The notes under the pieces are model-generated. The model was not told the origin of the DNA, ran no database searches, and was given only the letters and a program-made list of their open reading frames with translations. This document shows positions 52,701 to 55,543 of a stretch of 55,543 nucleotides of DNA, piece after piece. Source of the stretch: Bryobacterales bacterium (GTDB lineage: Bacteria > Acidobacteriota > Terriglobia > Bryobacterales > Bryobacteraceae). Made by a program: the position numbers and the translations under genes. The stretch is taken from positions 8,523-64,065 of the forward strand of contig PMUP01000059.1 in the NCBI GenBank assembly GCA_003166865.1, in the 5' to 3' direction. The stretch's first letter is position 1; the number at the start of each line of letters is the position of its first letter.

Positions 52701-54801
52701 CAACATAGGCGCCGACGGTCCGCTTACCGCGCCAACGCAGGCTGGGCGATACGATGTCCTATTAGCCGGCGCTTCGAGCTGCCCCGCAGCGGCATTCCCA
52801 ACGAGTCCCGCGCCGATCGTATTCGAATCAGTGGACGTAATCGCGAACCCGCCGACGGGCATCACGAGCGTTGGACTCAGCGGTTCGGGCTCGTATCAGG
52901 CCGCTAGCAATGTCCTGGAGTTCGAGAGCGGCGGCCCGTCGACGATTCCAGTGACAGTGAACTTCACGGCGACCGGCTTGTCCAGTAATGCCATCCTGGT
53001 CGGTTTGAATAGCGACTCGTCGCCACAACAATGCCTCTCGGGACCCAATGGATCCACGCAGACGATCGTGATGGTGCCTAACGCCCCCGGCCGATACTAT
53101 ATTGCGGTCCAAACCTTGACGCTCAACACTTGTTCGTCGCCGACCTGGCCGGGCGGCCCGCCCCTGCCCTCGGCATACATCGGCGTGGTCGACGTCTGGC
53201 CGACGCCTCTCAGCTTGCCAGCCGCCTCCCTGCCCGCGGCCGACCAGAACGTTAACTACCAGCAGACGCTTTTTGCGAGCGGCGGAACGCCTTTCGCTGG
53301 AACCGGTTACATCTGGGCGGTGACGTCCGGCGCTCTGCCGACCGGTTTGTTGCTCGGCACTCCTGGAACCGTTGGTGCGATCACCGGAAGTCCGACCGCA
53401 TCCCCGGGCCAGTACGCGTTTGGGGTGACTGTCACCGACTCCTTGGGCGCTATGGCCTCGCAAGCGTACAGCATTACGGTCAACGCGCCGCCGTCGCTTA
53501 CCGGTGGAACGCTGCCGAACGCTCTGGTGGGGACGCTGTATAGCTACAACATTCCGGTAATGGCCGGCACCCCGCCATTCACTAATTGGACCTGCGGCAA
53601 TTGCGCCGCTAATCTACCGGCCGGCTTGAGCTTCAGCAACGGAAATATCGGCGGAGCTGCAACTGGCTCCGGTGGTCCGGCCAGTATAAACGTCTCGGTG
53701 AGCGACGCCGCGGGCGGAACTGCGACGGCAATGTACACGATCACCGCCGATACCCCACCCTCTACGCCTGCGACCTTCAGCGCCACCGGCTCATTGAAGA
53801 CCGCGCGGTCGAATCCGGCTGTGACGCTGCTGCAGAATGGCCAGGTCTTGGTCACTGGCGGACAGAGCTCCACTGGGTCCATTCTGGCGAGCGCGGAGCT
53901 TTACGACCCGAACACGGGCGTGTTCACCCTCACCACCGGCCCAATGAACGCCGCGCGCTGGGTTCACACCGCGAACCTGTTGCCCAATGGCCAGGTCTTG
54001 ATCACTGGCGGACAGTCCAATACCAACCCTGCCACTCTGGCGAGCGCGGAGCTCTACAACCCAGCGACGGGGACCTTCAGCTACACGACCGGCCCAATGA
54101 CCACCCCGCGGTCGAATCAGACAGCGACGCTGCTGCCCAATGGCCAAGTCTTGATCGCGGGCGGAAATACCAGCTCAAATGACATGTCCGTCGGCCCCAG
54201 CGCGGAGCTTTACAACCCCAGCACGGGCTCGTTCACCGCCACCACTGGCTCAATGGGGACCGATCGCTACGTTGCAAATGCGGCGCTGCTGCCCAATGGC
54301 CTGGTCTTGATCGTGGGCGGAATCTCCATCCCAGCCAACACCTATCTGTCGAGTGCGGAGCTCTACGACCCAGCGACGGGGGCCTTCACTTCCACCGGCT
54401 CAATGAACAGCAAGCGGGGCTATTTCACGGCGACGCTGCTGCAGAATGGCCAAGTCTTGGCTGCGGGCGGAGGCAATCCCGGCCAGCTGACGACTGCGGA
54501 GCTTTACAATGCTGGGACCTTCAGCACCACCGGCCCAATGAGCAACCAGCAGGGTGGCCCAGCGACGCTACTGGCCGATGGCCAAGTCTTATTCGCGGGC
54601 GGATACAACACCCCCACCAGCACCTACCTGACGACCTCGGAGCTTTACAACGCTGGGAGCTTCAGCCTCACCGGCCCGATGATTACCGCCCGGAACGGTG
54701 CGGCGGCGACGCTGCTGTACGATGGCCAAGTCTTGGTCGTGGGCGGAGCCAACAGCTCCGGCGTTCTGGGGAGCGCGGAGCTTTACGCGCCTCCGAACTG
54801 A
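46789..54801 (+). CDS. Giant secreted metzincin-like/Ig/Kelch protein
   Basis: About 2,670 residues from the ATG at 46789; a longer frame begins at 46732. A signal peptide (VVVFGLGLLALFVPAARAQT) is followed by a domain with the zinc-protease motif HELGHNLDLHH (His/Glu/His/His; Asp replaces the usual Gly) near residue 625 and a Met-turn SVMNYMY. Next come three GKSDGGGT repeats and a fibronectin-III-like domain. MBG-type (ETYGAANPTPTYTVYS), Big_2-type (LVSIAVTPASPLIDQTDTLQ) and He_PIG-type Ig modules follow. Seven C-terminal Kelch repeats (NGQVLVTGG...SAELYDP) end the protein. No anchor is seen, so it is presumed secreted or surface-bound with adhesion and possible proteolysis. Opposite-strand frames are shadows. 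Confidence 0.88.
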   Translation: MYRMDVRRAVISVWSKSVVVFGLGLLALFVPAARAQTVVSQGPLNYFQNYFVTGDYVVGGVGGLSTLGPNPTATINFSGVPCISGPGLFAGVVPCTAKGAAPADIIAAFLYWETIEPTSSTTPTATTGTFDANLSNPNASFFNPSLANEPMVAVPLGSPQVPACVAGGGTESTNSYVRVYRADVLQYLNINSTSNVRTANYTHTITFSGNPTGTVFNGATLVVVYRLVAAGNPRIAPLRSVVFFDGAFTGVASNSPSLNQTMPGFFQASTSADAKMTQIVGGATSKFTETLTVNGNGGSPQEVSNPFVGAQGADWDNYTFNYNLAAGDSSVQTEVQSSKDCLSWAAIITSTNVQDSDFDGLLDIWEESGLYFNPGFRNDGIPPSKIVTPTAPASFGTCTGNAATCVNFKAMGAKVNVPDIFIQIDWMQSNGLSVPNHTHNPQLAALNMVGAVFQSHGINMHFDVGGSSTYQGQGSPYIIPSTYAAGGNVVQESNVLCPTSVSCNFSTPGPPPLTLPQSDNYSVLGWKAGFGSIKDGDPLFPSPPGPVGGLVPLFNVNRKDSFHYALFAHAIAATTPLSTPYAGSISGVADLPGGDFMVTFGLWRSDVAAVDQVGTVLEQAGTLMHELGHNLDLHHGGWNNTPICMPNYPSVMNYMYQVVGLTDASGNEHLDYSYGLDLPLSEDFLSSAIPMGIQNYKVRYFGPYNSAIDTPGQASQVFCSGDLLNSGSISGEGKYVLLQGPAVSTPDWSNGTVKLGTIITSGLDINYDGIGGETFIDTPDWLSLNLQQVGARANAYGTSSDLGKSDGGGTSLLGKSDGGGTSLGKSDGGGTPDLGSSDAGTAALGADALGDANFASVVLSGSLGPASGLTVAVYVPPSSTAGGTGNILNWTGNTGVASQYNVYRCNGSAGACTPTAPPLTGAQGVNSGNPVVTTYTDVVNDHVNAGSTCPATSTCYNTTYYYFVTEVNAVGNLSTESAASNTVSSDVTHAFVVANSQTETYGAANPTPTYTVYSNIASATSLTGVTCAYTPTPSANSKGYYDAGNHPIICQGPTVVSGTTEGITYYSAGSPALSYPSNLTGSATQFTQGSLTVNQLPITVTAVCSTKVYNANTNAGTTCTPTTPPTTAIPAISTNSLVSGDSAGFTESYDTPNVNQTVASHTMTPAGSVNDNNNGNNYKVSFFNSPATSVITAAPLTASIVGTPASTAYTMVYDASAAATLAPANFSISGLQGNSDNFTVTQTAGTYNSPNVATANKVTASLTPSNFAPVSPTLATNYTFPASASGPGTITQAMTTTTISSANPSPGIPGLQETVTVTVTPNTTVANGAGPTLGVAVASNPAALTSTCPTLSGVAGSSSATTSCTLTFGVTASESITATYGGDPNFVGSTTTSPTVLPLLTSIVVAPTAPTSYTGDTVWVNDDYPGQGTVLNSGGSASVAPGGTTFSLASGGISVIITGTNITVTFPNGWTFPTTPGSFDGLVITDPESTITGVSLATPSTIPGYTGSPSQLYFDANDVFINFPQPAFSTLLAGASVSVNVLFGTSAPASTIPGDTEQFTATGIYNGGAGSENLIGLATWSANSTPSGAATISPTGLASAVSTGSAAISAAYGSLFSNTPTLTVAPALVSIAVTPASPLIDQTDTLQFAAIGTYSDTSTQTLTNLVTWASSATGVATINTAGQAAGVAQGTTTISAALGGVTGTMLLTVNLPPSPGALQSGQFMSPYGPVTLSASAGVPPYTFSLGAGAVLPAGITFDASGSTCGSAGSICGTPSQAGQWQVPITVTDSTNTAQSKTLPLTINLASGYAGGSNCTMPYPATPLYYSGVNQFGISGVSAGPSISDTPSGASSSIIALEMSVIQNNVLTGCLAGNGSGSVTSGVYTLTLSLNGGASTLPLTFTVVGQDRQDNTVVNVNSESPGADLPPNSNQEGVVAAGSTFTYLPASYLADSGGDLLFGLSGQAPQICDVPANIGADGPLTAPTQAGRYDVLLAGASSCPAAAFPTSPAPIVFESVDVIANPPTGITSVGLSGSGSYQAASNVLEFESGGPSTIPVTVNFTATGLSSNAILVGLNSDSSPQQCLSGPNGSTQTIVMVPNAPGRYYIAVQTLTLNTCSSPTWPGGPPLPSAYIGVVDVWPTPLSLPAASLPAADQNVNYQQTLFASGGTPFAGTGYIWAVTSGALPTGLLLGTPGTVGAITGSPTASPGQYAFGVTVTDSLGAMASQAYSITVNAPPSLTGGTLPNALVGTLYSYNIPVMAGTPPFTNWTCGNCAANLPAGLSFSNGNIGGAATGSGGPASINVSVSDAAGGTATAMYTITADTPPSTPATFSATGSLKTARSNPAVTLLQNGQVLVTGGQSSTGSILASAELYDPNTGVFTLTTGPMNAARWVHTANLLPNGQVLITGGQSNTNPATLASAELYNPATGTFSYTTGPMTTPRSNQTATLLPNGQVLIAGGNTSSNDMSVGPSAELYNPSTGSFTATTGSMGTDRYVANAALLPNGLVLIVGGISIPANTYLSSAELYDPATGAFTSTGSMNSKRGYFTATLLQNGQVLAAGGGNPGQLTTAELYNAGTFSTTGPMSNQQGGPATLLADGQVLFAGGYNTPTSTYLTTSELYNAGSFSLTGPMITARNGAAATLLYDGQVLVVGGANSSGVLGSAELYAPPN
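49192..49308 (+). repeat. In-gene tandem repeat encoding GKSDGGGT
   Basis: Three near-identical units of 27-33 bp (CTGGGTAAATCCGACGGGGG, then TGGCACC) and a decayed fourth (GGTAGTTCCGACGCGGGC). They encode LGKSDGGGTS repeats at the border between the protease-like domain and the Ig modules. The near-perfect DNA identity suggests recent expansion and a possible length-variable linker. Confidence 0.82.
53790..54795 (+). repeat. Seven Kelch repeats, repeated at DNA level
   Basis: The units share the DNA core AATGGCCA(G/A)GTCTTG and GCGGAGCT(T/C)TACAA/GACCC and encode LLxNGQVLxxGG...SAELYxPxTGxF. Seven copies would form one seven-bladed propeller at the C-terminus of the giant protein. Confidence 0.8.
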
Positions 54802-54833
54802 CCTGCCCGCAATCGGTCACCGCGCAAAACATC

Positions 54834-54874
54834 GGCAACCAGCCGCTGATTGGTCGTTACTCCGGGGCTGGTTG
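54834..54874 (+). terminator. Possible terminator hairpin after the giant gene
   Basis: GGCAACCAGCC and GGCTGGTTG form a stem of about nine pairs around a 21-base loop, 33 bp after the stop codon. There is no T-run, so confidence is low. Confidence 0.3.
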
Positions 54875-54994
54875 TCGCCGGGCCGAATTTTCTCCAGGTG
54901 GCCATAGGACCATTGTAACGATACGTCGTGAATCCCCCAGGCAGGTGAGCGAAGATTGGTAATGGCGAAACTTGGCATTCTTTGTCTCATTAAC

Positions 54995-55008
54995 GGTAAG
55001 TTTCGGGA
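54995..55008 (+). repeat. Direct repeat copy 1, GGTAAGTTTCGGGA
   Basis: This 14-mer recurs exactly at 55530-55543, the last bases of the window. The SnoaL-like gene lies between the two copies. Confidence 0.6.
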
Positions 55009-55057
55009 CGAATTTCGAAGTCGTGCCTTTCGAACATGCCGTCGCGCCGTTACTTCG

Positions 55058-55405
55058 CTAGCCGTTTGTTTGTAGTGGACGGGGATAGTAGAACGAGTGA
55101 ATTTCCTTCACTTCACCATCGAGCAAACGTATGCGATCGAACACGCGATCTATTCCATCGGTCGTCTCCATGTCAAAAACAGTGGCGACGTAGTCTCCTT
55201 CGACGATGTGCTGCTTAATTTGGATATTCTTAATTGCCGGAAGAATCATCTTCAGAAATCCGACCACGACCTCTCGCCCGGCTAGTGGGGGAACACGCGG
55301 ACCCTCAAAAGTGATATCGGTCGCAAAGGGTACCTTGGAAATATCTTTGCTGACCAGCCCCTTCAGATACGATTCGACCACTGCAACCTTTTCCTCGCGT
55401 GTCAA
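55058..55405 (-). CDS. SnoaL-like (NTF2-fold) protein
   Basis: 115 residues. The pattern EKVAVVESYLKGLVSKDISK, then VPFATDITFEGPRVPPLAGR, GFLKMILPAIKNIQIKQHIV and VEGDYVATVFDMETTDG is typical of SnoaL-like polyketide-cyclase-fold proteins: a cone-shaped NTF2 fold with a central pocket. Family members range from hydrolases and isomerases to simple binding proteins, so no reaction can be assigned. No signal peptide is present. It faces the giant gene convergently and is flanked by a direct repeat (GGTAAGTTTCGGGA). Confidence 0.85.
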   Translation of the reverse strand: MTREEKVAVVESYLKGLVSKDISKVPFATDITFEGPRVPPLAGREVVVGFLKMILPAIKNIQIKQHIVEGDYVATVFDMETTDGIDRVFDRIRLLDGEVKEIHSFYYPRPLQTNG

Positions 55406-55529
55406 TTATGCTCCTCGGGTTTCCATCGGGCCTGTCACCGGTGCGTTGACATTCGGATGACGCCCGGAGCCCAAGAATAACAGACTAGGCGAACCGGCCT
55501 CGTGTCGGACTGTGGCGTATCTCGCAAAG

Positions 55530-55543
55530 GGTAAGTTTCGGGA
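55530..55543 (+). repeat. Direct repeat copy 2, GGTAAGTTTCGGGA
   Basis: Exact copy of the 14-mer at 54995-55008. It is cut by the window end, so the true repeat may be longer. Confidence 0.6.

Noticed and set aside
50785-54147. Minus-strand frames opposite the giant secreted protein
   Set aside because: No domains or start signals; they follow the codon bias of the sense gene.

Overview
The window looks like a chromosomal region of a GC-rich, soil-type Gram-negative bacterium. The mix of genes (a Ser/Thr kinase fused to TPRs, a very large secreted Ig/Kelch protein, Tad pilus genes, molybdopterin-binding paralogues, many two-component proteins, heavy IS debris) is most like Acidobacteriota of the Solibacter/Bryobacter type. 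That taxonomic call is an inference from gene content; there is no rRNA here.

Region 1 (1-10.2 kb) is a decaying island beside a tRNA-Lys(UUU) gene. It holds an intact tyrosine integrase and a second, broken integrase. An IS3-family element with recognisable terminal inverted repeats has a damaged orfB. Then come an intact radical-SAM/B12-type protein, the N-terminal stub of another tyrosine recombinase joined to a multiply frameshifted DarB-like helicase (antirestriction/mobile-element type), and the tail of a NodT-type efflux outer-membrane protein.

Region 2 (10.2-17.5 kb) holds a PilZ protein, a molybdopterin-binding protein, a NarL-type response regulator, an exported SmpA/OmlA-like protein and a minus-strand TadE-TadE-TadG(vWA) operon.

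Region 3 (17.5-37.9 kb) is a dense signal-transduction block, almost all on the minus strand. It has an operon of a wHTH regulator, a porin, a PBP-like protein and a GGDEF-EAL enzyme. A longer operon runs GAF-PAS histidine kinase, Rcp1-type regulator, hybrid kinase with Hpt, CpaE/TadZ ATPase, a hybrid 'kinase' that has lost its phospho-acceptor His, a FliA-type sigma factor and an IS-truncated PAS sensor. Two further response regulators follow. Six times in this block the same 17-bp motif (consensus RCCRYATATGGYTACTR, core CCATATATGG) occurs as a direct pair whose copies start 30 or 31 bp apart. Five of the six pairs lie ahead of an intact or decayed copy of the same GAF-protein 5' leader; the sixth lies ahead of a response regulator. 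I regard this paired-operator/leader module as the most interesting and apparently undescribed feature.

Region 4 (37.9-43 kb) has a plus-strand PAS-sigma54 activator plus Crp-type regulator operon, a second molybdopterin-binding paralogue of the same length as the first and in inverted orientation, and a PQQ-dehydrogenase/cytochrome c remnant.

Region 5 (43.6-55.5 kb) has a 990-residue Ser/Thr kinase-TPR protein, a roughly 2,670-residue secreted metzincin/Ig/Kelch protein and a SnoaL-like protein.

Taken together the functional genes suggest control of surface structures (Tad pilus, porin, secreted protein) by phosphorelay, c-di-GMP and alternative sigma factors. No CRISPR array, rRNA or complete phage was found.
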